Source: Pilimelia terevasa (GTDB taxonomy: Bacteria > Actinomycetota > Actinomycetes > Mycobacteriales > Micromonosporaceae). From it: a DNA stretch of 64,000 nucleotides. Position 1 is the stretch's first letter; every line of letters starts with the position of its first letter. The stretch spans positions 28,175 through 92,174 of the forward strand of contig NZ_BMQC01000014.1 of the NCBI RefSeq assembly GCF_014647915.1, given 5' to 3'. The notes beneath the pieces were generated by a model. That model was not told the DNA's origin, made no database searches, and was given only the letters and a program-made list of their open reading frames with translations. Shown piece after piece: positions 38,343 through 47,607 of the stretch. The position numbers and the translations under genes were made by a program.

Positions 38343-39131
38343 TCACCGGTCGAGCTGGCCCCGCAGTCTGGTCAACGCCCGGGCCAGCAGTCGGGACACG
38401 TGCATCTGCGAGACGCCGATCCGCGCGGCGATCTGCGACTGGGTGAGGCGGCCGTAGAAGCGCAGCACCAGGATCCGCTGCTCCCGGCGGTCCAGGCTGG
38501 CCAGCGCCGGCCCGAGCGCGAGCCGCAGCTCCGTGACCTCGAACTCCCCGTCCTCGCCGCCGAGCAGCTCGCCGATCTCGGTGGCCCGGCCCCCGTCGCT
38601 GGCCGGCGCCGACAGCGAGACGGCGTGGTACGCCCGCGCGGCCTCCAGGCCCTCCAGCACCTCCTCCTCGCCGACGCGCAGGTGGCGGGCGAGGTCGCCG
38701 ACGGTCGGCGAGCGCCCGAGCTGCTGCTGGAGGACGGCCGTGGCCGACGAGATCGACGCGCGCAGCTCCTGGAGGCGCCGCGGGACCCGGATGTCCCAGG
38801 TCCGGTCGCGGAAGTGCCGCTTGATCTCGCCGACGACGGTCGGGATGGCGTACCCGGCGAACTCCACGCCGCGCCCGGGGTCGAACCTGTCGACCGCCTT
38901 GATCAGCCCGATCGTCGCGGTCTGCACGAGGTCGTCGACCGGCTCCCCGCGGCCGGCGAACCGGTGCGCGAGGCGCGCGGCCAGCGGCAGCCACGCCTCG
39001 ATGATCTCGCCGCGGATGGCGGCCCGGGAGGGGTGCCGCGGCGGCAGCCGGGCCAGGATCGCCAACTGGGCGCAGGCGCGCGCCTGGCTCTCGTCGAGGG
39101 TGTGGCGGGCGCGGCGGTGGGCGACGGTCAC
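38343..39131 (-). CDS. SigB/SigF/SigG subfamily sigma factor
   Basis: A 262-residue stress/sporulation-type sigma factor: region 2 with LAARLAHRFAGRGEPVDDL, VQTATIGLIKAVDRFDPGRG and VEFAGYAIPTVVGEIKRHF (the G-E-I-K-R-H-F motif is diagnostic of this subfamily), RDRTWDIRVPRRLQEL in region 3, and region 4 with LDRREQRILVLRFYGRLTQ and IGVSQMHVSRLLARAL. Such factors are normally controlled by an anti-sigma RsbW/anti-anti-sigma pair, none of which is adjacent. GTG at 39131 has GGGAGG seven bases upstream. Confidence 0.93.
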   Translation of the reverse strand: MTVAHRRARHTLDESQARACAQLAILARLPPRHPSRAAIRGEIIEAWLPLAARLAHRFAGRGEPVDDLVQTATIGLIKAVDRFDPGRGVEFAGYAIPTVVGEIKRHFRDRTWDIRVPRRLQELRASISSATAVLQQQLGRSPTVGDLARHLRVGEEEVLEGLEAARAYHAVSLSAPASDGGRATEIGELLGGEDGEFEVTELRLALGPALASLDRREQRILVLRFYGRLTQSQIAARIGVSQMHVSRLLARALTRLRGQLDR

Positions 39132-39457
39132 GGCGATCCTCCCCGTTGGCGGGTGATCCTCCAGCGTCGGCCACCGGAGTCGCCGACCCCTTCACCCTAG
39201 CCACGCGCGGGAGCGGCGACCGGCGAAAGGCGGATCCGCCGGGGCCGGCCGGTACCCAGGCGTCCCAGCCGCCGCTCCTGCCTGACGGGCACCGACCGGG
39301 CAGACCGGTCCGGATCGATGAATCAGCCCACATTTGCCGCTTGGCGGACGCCGTGTGCGACGTCGCCGCACCCTCGTGTGGCTGAATCCTCTACAGTCCT
39401 TGCGCCGCATCGTCCCTATAGGACGGTCCTCACCCCCCTTTCTCCGAGGTGTCCATC

Positions 39458-40318
39458 ATGGCCGAAATCCACCACTTCACCTACGGCTGGTTCACCCCCG
39501 TCGTCGCCTTCCTGATGGCGTTCCTCGGGTCGTTGCTCGGCCTCGTCTGTACCGCCCGCGCCCGCGAGTCGCGCACCGCCGGGCGCCGCGCCCGCTGGCT
39601 GGTCATCGCCGCGACGGCAATCGGCGGTACCGGCATCTGGCTCATGCACTTCATGGCCATGCTCGGCTTCGAGGTACCGGTCAGCCCCGTCCGGTTCGAC
39701 CCGTGGCTGACGCTGCTGAGCATGATGCTCGCCGTCGTACCGGTCGGCGTCGGCCTGTTCCTGGTCGGCTGGCGCGCCCCGTCGCTGCCGCGGATCCTGT
39801 GCGGGGGGCTTTTCACCGGGTTCGGGGTACTCGGGATGCACTACACCGGCATGGCCGGCCTGCGCCTGGCCGGGACCATGGAGTTCGACCTGCCGCTGGT
39901 CGCGGCGTCCGCGCTGATCGCGGTCGTCGCCGCCACGGCCGCCCTCTGGTTCACCACCATCGTCAAGGGCTGGGGCCCGATCCTCGCGGCGGCGACCACC
40001 ATGGCCGTGGCCGTGTGCGGGATGCACTACACCGGGATGGCCGCGATCCGCGTACACCTGGCGCACGACCCCGCGCCGGTCGACGGGATCAACCCGTTCT
40101 CGCTGCTGGTACCGATCACCCTGCTCGCGGCCGCGGCGCTCATCGGCATGGCCTTCTCGGCCCTGCAGGCCATGACGGAGGAGGAGTTCGACGGCGACCG
40201 CAGCGGCGCCCGGGCGGCGGCGGCCGAGTCCGGCGGCGACCCGGCGTGGAGCCTGCGGCAGGTGTCGCTGGCGGCGGCGATGTCCGCGCCGACGGCCGAG
40301 CACAGCCGGGTCTCCTGA
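39458..40318 (+). CDS. MHYT domain sensor protein
   Basis: A 286-residue membrane protein with seven hydrophobic helices and three MHYT-type motifs: LMHFMAMLGF, GMHYTGMAGLR and GMHYTGMAAIR. MHYT modules are thought to sense O2, CO or NO through copper bound by the Met/His residues. No GGDEF, EAL or kinase domain follows; the last 50 residues are a polar tail, so output must go through another protein. ATG at 39458 has GAGG nine bases upstream; an in-frame GTG at 39449 is an alternative. Confidence 0.92.
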   Translation: MAEIHHFTYGWFTPVVAFLMAFLGSLLGLVCTARARESRTAGRRARWLVIAATAIGGTGIWLMHFMAMLGFEVPVSPVRFDPWLTLLSMMLAVVPVGVGLFLVGWRAPSLPRILCGGLFTGFGVLGMHYTGMAGLRLAGTMEFDLPLVAASALIAVVAATAALWFTTIVKGWGPILAAATTMAVAVCGMHYTGMAAIRVHLAHDPAPVDGINPFSLLVPITLLAAAALIGMAFSALQAMTEEEFDGDRSGARAAAAESGGDPAWSLRQVSLAAAMSAPTAEHSRVS

Positions 40319-40327
40319 CCGCCGCAC

Positions 40328-40362
40328 GGCCGGGTGCGCGCCCGGCCGGCGCGCACCCGGCC
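40328..40362. terminator. bidirectional hairpin terminator
   Basis: GGCCGGGTGCGCGC (40328-40341) and GCGCGCACCCGGCC (40349-40362) pair perfectly over 14 positions with a seven-base loop, between convergent MHYT and MFS genes. Confidence 0.85.
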
Positions 40363-40384
40363 GGACTCCGCGCCGGACGCGCGG

Positions 40385-41776
40385 TCAGCGGGCCGCGGCC
40401 GCCCGCTCCCGCAGCAGCTCCGCGGTCGCCGCGATGTCGGCGGGGCTGCTGCGCGCCGCCCGCAGGAACATCAGGCCCGTCGGTACGAACATCAGCTGGC
40501 AGGCCGCCAGGCCCACGGCGTAGGAGGCGGGCGGCGGCACGGCCGCCGCGACGGCCCGGAACACCCCGGCCGCCAGCGCGGTCCCGCCGGCGCGGCCGGC
40601 ACCGTTGACGAGGTTGCCCAGGCCGAAGACCGTGCCGCGGTGCTCGGGCGGGTTCACCTCGGCGATCAGGGCGAACCAGTTCGGCGAGTTCGCGGCGGTG
40701 AGGCCCGCGGCGCACAGGCCCAGCAGGACCGCCGCCGCCACCGTCGGGGACGTGAGCACCCCGCCGAGGACCGCGCGCAGCACCGCCCCCGCGTCCGCCC
40801 CGGCCGGCACCGGCACCCGCAGCGGCAGCAGGAACAGCACGACGTAGAGCGGCACGGCCGCCAGCACGGCGACGCCGGCCACCAGGGCCCGGCCGCCCGG
40901 CCGCCGCCGGGCCACCCGGTCCCCCAGCCAGCCGCCGCACACCGAGAGCACGCCGCCGAGCTGGAGCAGGGCCGCCAGGACACTCCCAACCATGATCGCC
41001 GTCGGCGTGTCGATCCCCTGCTCCTGCGCGCGCGACTGGAGCAGCCGCGGCAGCCAGACGAACGAGCCGAGCGCCGCCTGCGCCGTCAGCCCCTGCAGGA
41101 TCAGCCAGCGGTTGGTCCGGCGGGCCCACAGGACGCCGAGGTCGCCGCGCCGCAGCCGGTACGGGTACCCGGCGCCGTCGCGGAACAGCGGCGCCAGCTC
41201 CGGCTCCGCGCCGCCCCGGGGCACCTCGCGGGTCCCCAGGTACGCCGCCGCGGCGACCACCCCGACGACGGCGAGCACCAGGAACGGCAGCCGCGGCTGG
41301 CGCGCCCCGAGCAGCCCGCCCAGCAGCGTCCCCGCCAGCAGCCCGGCCCCCTGCGACAGGCCCCACAGCGCCAGCACGAGCCCGCGCCGCCGCGGCGACA
41401 CCAGGTCGCTGACCACCGAGAAGCCCACCACGCTGACGGCGCCCAGGCCGAGCGCGGTCAGCAACTGCGCCGCCACGAACGCGCCGAACGACGGCGCGGC
41501 GGCGGTACCCAGCGCGCCCAGGGTCCAGCCCACGGTGCCGACCAGCAGCAGCGGCCGGCGGCGCCAGGCGTCCCCCAGGTACCCCCAACCGACCGCCGAC
41601 GCGGCCGTCACCAGGTAGGTGGCCGCCGTCGTCACGCCGAGGGCCGCCTCGCCGACGCCCAGCGCCGCGCTCCACGGCGTGTACAGCGGCGGCAGCAGCC
41701 CGATCACCACGTTGTCCAGGGCGGCCAGGGTCACCAGCACCGCCACGCTGTACGCCCGCCGCCACGTCCCGCCCAT
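40385..41776 (-). CDS. MFS transporter
   Basis: A 463-residue protein with twelve predicted helices and the MFS loop 2-3 motif variant GWGYLGDAWRRRPLLLVG plus a repeat in the second half (GGWLGDRVARRRPGGRALV). ALDNVVIGLLPPLYTPW is in helix 1. Substrate unknown; the family includes drug and metabolite exporters. The ATG at 41776 begins GGTWRRAYSVAVLV; an upstream start at 41815 is possible. It stands just downstream of the conservon on the same strand, with 75 bases between. Confidence 0.85.
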   Translation of the reverse strand: MGGTWRRAYSVAVLVTLAALDNVVIGLLPPLYTPWSAALGVGEAALGVTTAATYLVTAASAVGWGYLGDAWRRRPLLLVGTVGWTLGALGTAAAPSFGAFVAAQLLTALGLGAVSVVGFSVVSDLVSPRRRGLVLALWGLSQGAGLLAGTLLGGLLGARQPRLPFLVLAVVGVVAAAAYLGTREVPRGGAEPELAPLFRDGAGYPYRLRRGDLGVLWARRTNRWLILQGLTAQAALGSFVWLPRLLQSRAQEQGIDTPTAIMVGSVLAALLQLGGVLSVCGGWLGDRVARRRPGGRALVAGVAVLAAVPLYVVLFLLPLRVPVPAGADAGAVLRAVLGGVLTSPTVAAAVLLGLCAAGLTAANSPNWFALIAEVNPPEHRGTVFGLGNLVNGAGRAGGTALAAGVFRAVAAAVPPPASYAVGLAACQLMFVPTGLMFLRAARSSPADIAATAELLRERAAAAR

Positions 41777-41851
41777 CGCCCGATGGTGACCGACGGCCGC
41801 GGCGGCGGCCAGCACCGGCCCCCGGACCCGCCGCCTACCCGCGCCCCGGGC

Positions 41852-42454
41852 TCACCACGAGCGCACCGACGCCGGGGTCTGGGTGCGGGCCACCTGGTCC
41901 ATGACGTGCTCGACCAGGGTGATCAGCACGTCCTTGCTCGACCGGCGGTCCCGGGCGTCGCACAGCACCACCGGCACGTCCGGGTCCAGGTCCAGGGCGT
42001 TGCGGACCGCCTGCGTGGCGAACCGCTGCTCCCCGTCGAAGCAGTTCACCGCGACGAGGAACGGCGTCCCCCGCCGCTCGAAGTAGTCGACCGACGGGAA
42101 GCAGTCGGCCAGCCGGCGGGTGTCGGCGAGCACCACGGCGCCTAGCGCGCCGTGGGCGAGTTCGTCCCACAGGAACCAGAACCGGTCCTGCCCCGGCGTG
42201 CCGAACAGGTACAGCACGATGTCCGAGCCGACGGAGATGCGGCCGAAGTCCATCGCCACCGTCGTGGTCGTCTTCTGCTCCACGCCCGAGGTGTCGTCGG
42301 TGTCCAGGCCGGCCGAGGTGAGCACCTCCTCGGTGTGCAGCGGCCGGATCTCGCTGACCGCGCTGACCAACGTGGTCTTGCCGACGCCGAAGCCGCCGGC
42401 GACGAGGATCTTCAGTGCCAGCGGCACGGTGCGGTCAGAGCGCGCGTAGTCCAT
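41852..42454 (-). CDS. cvnD: conservon GTPase-like protein CvnD
   Basis: A 200-residue Ras-like/MglA-like GTP-binding protein: Walker A in KILVAGGFGVGKTTLVSAVS, switch region TTTTVAMDFGRI, the D-x-x-G equivalent in LFGTPGQDRFWFLW, and VAVNCFDGEQRF in the N-K-x-D position, altered to N-C-F-D as usual in this family. It is the fourth component of an actinomycete conservon. The ATG at 42454 lies inside the DUF742 gene, a 20-base overlap, so translation is coupled. In Streptomyces, conservons influence development and antibiotic production. Confidence 0.93.
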   Translation of the reverse strand: MDYARSDRTVPLALKILVAGGFGVGKTTLVSAVSEIRPLHTEEVLTSAGLDTDDTSGVEQKTTTTVAMDFGRISVGSDIVLYLFGTPGQDRFWFLWDELAHGALGAVVLADTRRLADCFPSVDYFERRGTPFLVAVNCFDGEQRFATQAVRNALDLDPDVPVVLCDARDRRSSKDVLITLVEHVMDQVARTQTPASVRSW

Positions 42455-42812
42455 TTACCACCGCCTTGAGTACGTTCTCGTCCGGCACGGCAGAGGCGCG
42501 GCCCGGTTCGTGCAGGCAGATCAGCTCCTGCACCGCCAGGTCGTGCAGGAGGACCTGCACGACGCCGAGGGCCAGGTCGAGTTCGGCGGCCAGGTCCGCC
42601 ACGGTGATCGGGCTCCGGGCGGCGGCCAGGATCTGCCGGTGCTCCGGCTGCAGGTCCGGGGGCAGGGCGCCGCCCAGCGGCGCCGCCCGGACGGTCGCCA
42701 CCACGTCGAAGCGGGCCGCCGCCGGCACCCGCCCGCCGGTCATCGCGTACGGCCGGACCACCGGCCCCGCGTCGCGGTCCCACCAGGCCGCGGCCCGCTC
42801 GTTACTGGTCAT
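42435..42812 (-). CDS. cvnC: DUF742 protein (CvnC)
   Basis: A 125-residue conservon protein with the DUF742 pattern: VRPYAMTGGRVPAAARFDVV, LQPEHRQILAAARSPITVAD and AAELDLALGVVQVLLHDL, then the short ending VLKAVVNGLRAL. It has a winged-helix-like fold. ATG at 42812 overlaps the Roadblock gene by 11 bases. Encoded between CvnB and CvnD. Confidence 0.93.
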   Translation of the reverse strand: MTSNERAAAWWDRDAGPVVRPYAMTGGRVPAAARFDVVATVRAAPLGGALPPDLQPEHRQILAAARSPITVADLAAELDLALGVVQVLLHDLAVQELICLHEPGRASAVPDENVLKAVVNGLRAL

Positions 42813-43215
42813 CGGCCGCACCCGCCGTCGGCCGGGTGTGCGCGGACAGCTCGGGGCCGACCCGGGCCACGAGCATCGCCATCTCGTACGCCACCAGCCC
42901 GATGTCGGCGTCCGCGCGGGTCAGCACGGCCAGGCAGGCGCCCGGCCCGGCGGCGGTGACGAAGAAGAAGGCGTCGTCCATCTCGACCACGGTCTGCCGG
43001 ACCTGTCCGGCGCCGAAGTGGCGGCTCGCGCTGCGGGCGAGGCTGGCGAAGCCCGCCGCCATCGCCGCGAGGTGCTCGCCGCTGTCCTGCTCCGGCCCGC
43101 CGGACGCGCCGATGAGCAGGCCGTCCGCGGAGAGCACCACCGCGCGCTCCAGGCCCGGTACCCGGGTGAGCAGATCGTCGAGGAGCCAGTCCAGCTCCTT
43201 GCCCGGCAGCCCCAC
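42802..43215 (-). CDS. cvnB: Roadblock/LC7 domain protein (CvnB)
   Basis: A 137-residue single-domain Roadblock/LC7 protein: LDWLLDDLLTRVPGLERAVVL, SADGLLIGASGG, HLAAMAAGFASLARSASRHF and VEMDDAFFFVTAAGPGACL. In conservons it is a GTPase-activating or scaffold partner for CvnD. GTG at 43215 overlaps the CvnA stop by one base (TAGTG). Confidence 0.94.
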   Translation of the reverse strand: MGLPGKELDWLLDDLLTRVPGLERAVVLSADGLLIGASGGPEQDSGEHLAAMAAGFASLARSASRHFGAGQVRQTVVEMDDAFFFVTAAGPGACLAVLTRADADIGLVAYEMAMLVARVGPELSAHTRPTAGAADDQ

Positions 43216-45581
43216 TAGGCGCACCCCTCCCCATCGGACGGTCCTGACGCGTCGCCGCCCGCGTCGTCCGCGGGCCGCGCCGTCACCGTATCCGCGCGGA
43301 TGTCGCCGGTCGAGCCTTCCGCCCGGCCCCGCCTCGTCTGTACCTGCAAGTCGCTCATCATTCTGCGCACCGACTGCGGCGAGCGCGCCCCGGCGGGCGG
43401 TCCCGGCGGCGCCGACGCCGCAGCCGTCGGCTCCCGCAACTGCGGCACGAGGCTCGCCTGCCGGACCCGCCGGGGCAGGCCGTCCTCCGACAGCGCACCG
43501 TCCACCGTGGAGGCGGCGGTACGCGCCGACTGGCCCTGCCGGGGAGCCGGCACCCGCAGGCCGCGCCCGGCCACCGGCGCCTCGTCGGCCGGCCGCTCGG
43601 CCGGGCGGCGCGGCGCGGGGATGGTCGGGACCGGCCGCAGCCGGCCCGGCCGGGCCGCCCTGGCCGGGCCCCGGCGGGCCGCGGGCGCCGGCTCCGGCAG
43701 GGCCACCACCAGGGCCGCCGGCAGCAGCACCACGGCCGTCACCCCGCCGTACGGGGACGGGCGCAACTGGACCGGCACGGCCAGCCGCGCCGCCAGCCGC
43801 CCGACCACGAACAGGCCCAGGCGGGCGCTGGCCGCCGGGTCGAACTCCGGCGGCGCGGCGAGCTGCCGGTTCCACTCCGCCAGGGCGTCGGCGGGCATCC
43901 CGAGGCCGCGGTCCTCGACCTCGACGGCGACGCCGGCCGGCACCTCCTGGGCGGTCACCCGGACCCGGTTGCGCGGCGGCGAGAACCGGGTGGCGTTCTC
44001 CACCAGCTCGGCCAGCAGGTGGATGACGTCGGGTACCGCCCGCCCGACCAGCGCCGCCGCGGGCACCTCGCGGACGTCCACCCGCGCGTAGTCCTCCACC
44101 TCGGACACCGCCCCGCGCAGCACGTCGACCAGCGGCACCGGCTCCCGCCAGCCGCGGCTCGGGGTGGCGCCGGCCAGGATCACCAGGTCCTCCGCGTGCC
44201 GGCGCAGCCGGGTGGACAGGTGGTCGATGGCGTACAGCTCGGCCAGCGACGCCGGGTCCGTCGTCTCCCGCTCCATCCGGTCCAGCATCGCGAGCTGCCG
44301 GTACAGCAGCGTCTGGCTGCGGCGGGCGATGTTGAGGAAGACCTCGGAGGTCCCCTGGCGGAAGGCGGCCTCGTCCACGGCGGCCTGCACCGCGGTGCGC
44401 TGCACCCCGTCGAAGGCGTGCCCCAGCTCGCCGATCTCGTCGGCGCCCTCGGCCAGGGCCGGCGTCTCCGCCCCCACGTCCACCGGCTCGCCGCGGCGCA
44501 GCCGCGCGACCACCGACGGCAGCCGGACCTCGGCCAGCTCCAGCGCCGCCCGCCGCAGCCGCCCGACCCGGCGGACCAGGGACCGGCCGATCCGCACCGA
44601 GATGAGCAGGGTCGCCACCACCGCCAGCAGCCCGAGCAGGCCGGCGACCGCCAGCCGGGCGACGATGCCGCGGGCCACCGGCGCCGCCCGCTCCGCCACC
44701 GCCGCGGCCTGGGCGACCTCGAAGGCGCGCGCCGCGGCCGCCACCGCGCGGTAGTTCTCGGCCCACCGGCGGGCGTCCACCGGCGGCGCCTCGCCGGCCC
44801 GGCCGCGGGCCACGAGCAGGTCCTCCATGGTCAGCAGCGCCTCGAAGTGCGGCAGGGCCTGCAGCGTCCGGTACGCCTGCCGGCCGGTCTCCGGCAGCGC
44901 GGCGGCGGCGTCGGTGTAGAGCAGCCGGCGCAGCCCGACGAGCTGGCTGACGGTGCCGGCCTCGGCGTCGACGAAGCGCCCCGCCACCAGCGCACCGGCG
45001 ACGAGCGCGTCCTCCTGGGCGAGCAGCTCCCGGGCGCGGGCGAGGTCGGTGAGGGTCCGGGTGCGCCGGGCCAGCTCGTCGTCGCTGACGTCGGTGACCG
45101 CCGGCATCAGCCGGAACGCGGTGTCGACGACCGCCGTGTACCGGCGCAGGGCGGCGACCCGGTCCACCTCGCGGCGGTCGACCCGGGTCCGGGTCTCGGG
45201 CAGGTCCTCGACGGCCCGGACCAGCTCCGCGACCCGCTGGGCGGCCTGCGGGTTCATCGCGTCGCGGGCGCCCGGCAGGCCCGCGAGCCGGCGGAACGCG
45301 GCGACCGCGCCGTCGGTCTGCCGGCGCTGCCGGTCCAGCGGGGGCGTCGGCGCCTGGCCGGCGAGGAAGACGAGCGAGAGCTGCCGTTCGCGCTGCAGCT
45401 CGGTCACCAGCACCTCGGCCGGGCGTGCGACGTTCTCGGCGACCGTGCGGAAGTGCAGCAGGTTGAGCGCCGGCCCGACGGTCAGGGTGAGGGCGAAGCC
45501 CCACAGCAGCGTGACGGCGGCGAGCGGCGTCAGCACCAGCGCCGTGATCTTCGACCGGATGGACCCGTTGCCGACTGCCAT
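43215..45581 (-). CDS. cvnA: nitrate/nitrite-sensor-type histidine kinase (CvnA)
   Basis: A 788-residue membrane kinase-like protein, first of the conservon. Helix 1 (ITALVLTPLAAVTLLWGFAL) precedes an extracytoplasmic NIT-like helical domain (about residues 45-300, with LVTELQRERQLSLVFLAG), a second helix (ARLAVAGLLGLLAVVATLLI), a HAMP-like linker, and an ATPase domain with VIHLLAELVENATRFSPP (N box), VEVEDRGLGMPADAL (G1) and LGLFVVGRLAARLAV (G2). The last 180 residues are a Pro/Arg-rich tail. No response regulator is nearby; output goes through CvnB-CvnD. ATG at 45581. Confidence 0.92.
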   Translation of the reverse strand: MAVGNGSIRSKITALVLTPLAAVTLLWGFALTLTVGPALNLLHFRTVAENVARPAEVLVTELQRERQLSLVFLAGQAPTPPLDRQRRQTDGAVAAFRRLAGLPGARDAMNPQAAQRVAELVRAVEDLPETRTRVDRREVDRVAALRRYTAVVDTAFRLMPAVTDVSDDELARRTRTLTDLARARELLAQEDALVAGALVAGRFVDAEAGTVSQLVGLRRLLYTDAAAALPETGRQAYRTLQALPHFEALLTMEDLLVARGRAGEAPPVDARRWAENYRAVAAAARAFEVAQAAAVAERAAPVARGIVARLAVAGLLGLLAVVATLLISVRIGRSLVRRVGRLRRAALELAEVRLPSVVARLRRGEPVDVGAETPALAEGADEIGELGHAFDGVQRTAVQAAVDEAAFRQGTSEVFLNIARRSQTLLYRQLAMLDRMERETTDPASLAELYAIDHLSTRLRRHAEDLVILAGATPSRGWREPVPLVDVLRGAVSEVEDYARVDVREVPAAALVGRAVPDVIHLLAELVENATRFSPPRNRVRVTAQEVPAGVAVEVEDRGLGMPADALAEWNRQLAAPPEFDPAASARLGLFVVGRLAARLAVPVQLRPSPYGGVTAVVLLPAALVVALPEPAPAARRGPARAARPGRLRPVPTIPAPRRPAERPADEAPVAGRGLRVPAPRQGQSARTAASTVDGALSEDGLPRRVRQASLVPQLREPTAAASAPPGPPAGARSPQSVRRMMSDLQVQTRRGRAEGSTGDIRADTVTARPADDAGGDASGPSDGEGCA

Positions 45582-45826
45582 TCGCTCTCCGCCGTCCGGG
45601 CGGCCCGGCCCGTCCGCGCGTGCGGCGGGCCCGCGCGCCCCGGCCGCCGCGCGAGCGGACGCGCCGCCGCATCATAGGTAACCGACGCCGCCCCGGGCGA
45701 GGTTGTCCACCGAAGCGGTACCGGATCTCCGTCCTGGCTGGACTGTCGGTGTCGGACCGCCTCCGCACGGCGACGAGACGCCGGCCGGCGCCGGTCCCGC
45801 GGGCCGCGGAACCGGCGGGCTCAGGT

Positions 45827-45870
45827 GTCGCGTCAGGAGTGGCGCGGGCGTCGCGTCAGGAGTGGCGCGG
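45827..45870. repeat. 21-bp direct repeat at the 3' end of the TAP hydrolase gene
   Basis: GTCGCGTCAGGAGTGGCGCGG occurs at 45827-45847 and again at 45850-45870, offset by 23 bases. The stop codon of the hydrolase gene lies in the second copy and the first copy repeats the same context just downstream. A recent slippage duplication is the simplest reading. Confidence 0.85.
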
Positions 45871-47607
45871 CGCGACCGCGGCAGGTGCCGCCGCCGGCCA
45901 CCGCGGCAGCAGCGGCGCCCACCGCGGCGCCGCCGGCGCCTGCCGCGCCGCCCCGGCCGGCGGGAACGGCTGGCGTCCCCGGCACGCGGTCTCCCGCGGC
46001 GCGTCCCCCTCGACCAGGTACCGGTCGACCACCCCCGCCACGCACGGCACCCACCCGTACGCGGTGTGGCCCCAGCTTTCGCTGGCCACCAGCCGGCCCC
46101 GCGGCAGCAGCCGGGCCACCGCGCGGGCGGCGGCCAGCGGGGTCACCGGGTCCCACCGGTTGCCGACGACCAGGACCGGCGCGGCGGTGTGCCGGTCGAA
46201 GCCGCCGGTGTACCGGTCCTCGTCCCGCGCCGGCCACGTGCCGGTGGCGCACGGCTGGTCGACCGAGGCCCAGAACCGGCCGATGTGGCCGCCGGTCCGG
46301 CCGGCCTCCGCGAACGGACCCCACCACTCGCGGACGTCCCCGGCGTGCCGGCCGTCCAGGCACACGACCGTCATCTGCGCCTCGCGCCCGTTGTCGTACT
46401 CGTCCGCGGCCGGCGCCGCCTCCGACCCGCCCCCGGTCAGGTACCCCCGGACACCGGCCTGCGCCGCCGCCCGGGCGGCGGCGTCCGATGCCGGGTCGGC
46501 GAGCACCGAGACGTCCCGGACGAACGTGGCGACGAGGTCGACCTCCCCCCGCGCGCCGTACAGGCCGTCGCCGGCCAGCAGCGCGAACGCGTCGTCGGTG
46601 AGCAGGAACGGCGCCCCGCCGCCGATCGGGACGGCGGCCGGCCGCCGGTGCAGGCGGGCGCCCGCGGCCGCGTACACCGCGGCCGGGTTGCCCCGCGCGA
46701 CCAGCGGGCACGCCGCCGGCCCGGCCGCCCGGCAGCGGTCGAACAGCGCGTCCAGCGCCGCGACCATCGCCGCGGCCGACCCGGTGCGGACGAACGTCGG
46801 CAGGCCGCCCCGCCCGCGGTCGCCGCGCCAGTCCCGCGCGTCGAGCACCCCGTCGACGACCAGCGCCCGCAGCCGGTCCGGGAACATCGCCGCGTAGTGC
46901 TGCCCCAGGACCGAGCCGTAGCTGAGCCCGAAGTAGTTCAGCTTCGGATCGCCCAGCGCGCGCCGGAGCACCTCGATGTCCCGGGCCACCTGGGCGCTGG
47001 ACATCGCCGCCCCGACGGCCCGGCCCGAGGTCGTACCGGTGCAGGCCCGCCCCAGCGCCGCGGCGTAGGCGGCGGCGGCCCGGTACTGCGCCCGCCGCTG
47101 CGGGACGACGAAGTCGACGCCGCGGGCCGCCTCCTGCTGCGCGGCGGTCGAGGCGAAGCAGCGCACCTGGTCGCTGCCGCCGATCCCGCGGGGGTCGAGC
47201 CCGACCAGGTCGAACCGGCGCCGCACCTGCGCGCCGAAGTACTCGCCCCACAGCGGCATACTGCGCGCGGCGCCGCCCGGCCCCCCGTTGTTGAGCACCA
47301 GGCTGCCGATCCGGCCCGCCTGGTCGGTGGCGCGCAGCCGGCTCACCGCGAGCGTCGTCGTCGGCCCCGCGGGCGCGTCGTAGTCCAGCGGTACCGCCAT
47401 CGAGGCGCACTCCAGGCCGGCCAGTCCCGGCTCGTCGCAGGCCCGCCAGCGCAGGACGGGCGTGGCCACCCGGTCCACCCGGCGCGCCTCGCGGGCGCTG
47501 GTGCGGTCGCCTCCCGCCGCTGGCGCGGCGACCGCCGGCCCGGCGCCGAGCGCCGCGACGACGGCCGCGCACAGCGCCCCCGCCACCACCTGTGTGCGTA
47601 CCGACAT
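45856..47607 (-). CDS. secreted alpha/beta hydrolase, TAP C-terminal domain (tripeptidyl aminopeptidase type)
   Basis: A 583-residue exported hydrolase. Signal peptide about 1-28 (VVAGALCAAVVAALGAGPAVA). GSLVLNNGGPGGAARSMPL is the oxyanion hole, NYFGLSYGSVLGQHYAAMFP the nucleophile elbow (G-L-S-Y-G), VLVVGNRWDPVTPLAAA carries the catalytic Asp, and VASESWGHTAYG the His; the region from about residue 440 is the TAP-like domain. It probably trims peptides at the N-terminus outside the cell. A Pro/Ala-rich, beta-poor tail of 40 residues ends the protein. ATG at 47607. The 212 bases to the next gene contain no other gene. Confidence 0.9.
   Translation of the reverse strand: MSVRTQVVAGALCAAVVAALGAGPAVAAPAAGGDRTSAREARRVDRVATPVLRWRACDEPGLAGLECASMAVPLDYDAPAGPTTTLAVSRLRATDQAGRIGSLVLNNGGPGGAARSMPLWGEYFGAQVRRRFDLVGLDPRGIGGSDQVRCFASTAAQQEAARGVDFVVPQRRAQYRAAAAYAAALGRACTGTTSGRAVGAAMSSAQVARDIEVLRRALGDPKLNYFGLSYGSVLGQHYAAMFPDRLRALVVDGVLDARDWRGDRGRGGLPTFVRTGSAAAMVAALDALFDRCRAAGPAACPLVARGNPAAVYAAAGARLHRRPAAVPIGGGAPFLLTDDAFALLAGDGLYGARGEVDLVATFVRDVSVLADPASDAAARAAAQAGVRGYLTGGGSEAAPAADEYDNGREAQMTVVCLDGRHAGDVREWWGPFAEAGRTGGHIGRFWASVDQPCATGTWPARDEDRYTGGFDRHTAAPVLVVGNRWDPVTPLAAARAVARLLPRGRLVASESWGHTAYGWVPCVAGVVDRYLVEGDAPRETACRGRQPFPPAGAARQAPAAPRWAPLLPRWPAAAPAAVAPRHS

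Noticed and set aside
37849..38457. plus-strand frames of about 200 codons between the two sigma genes
   Set aside because: They run through a terminator, the 47-residue gene and the sigma coding region in antisense.
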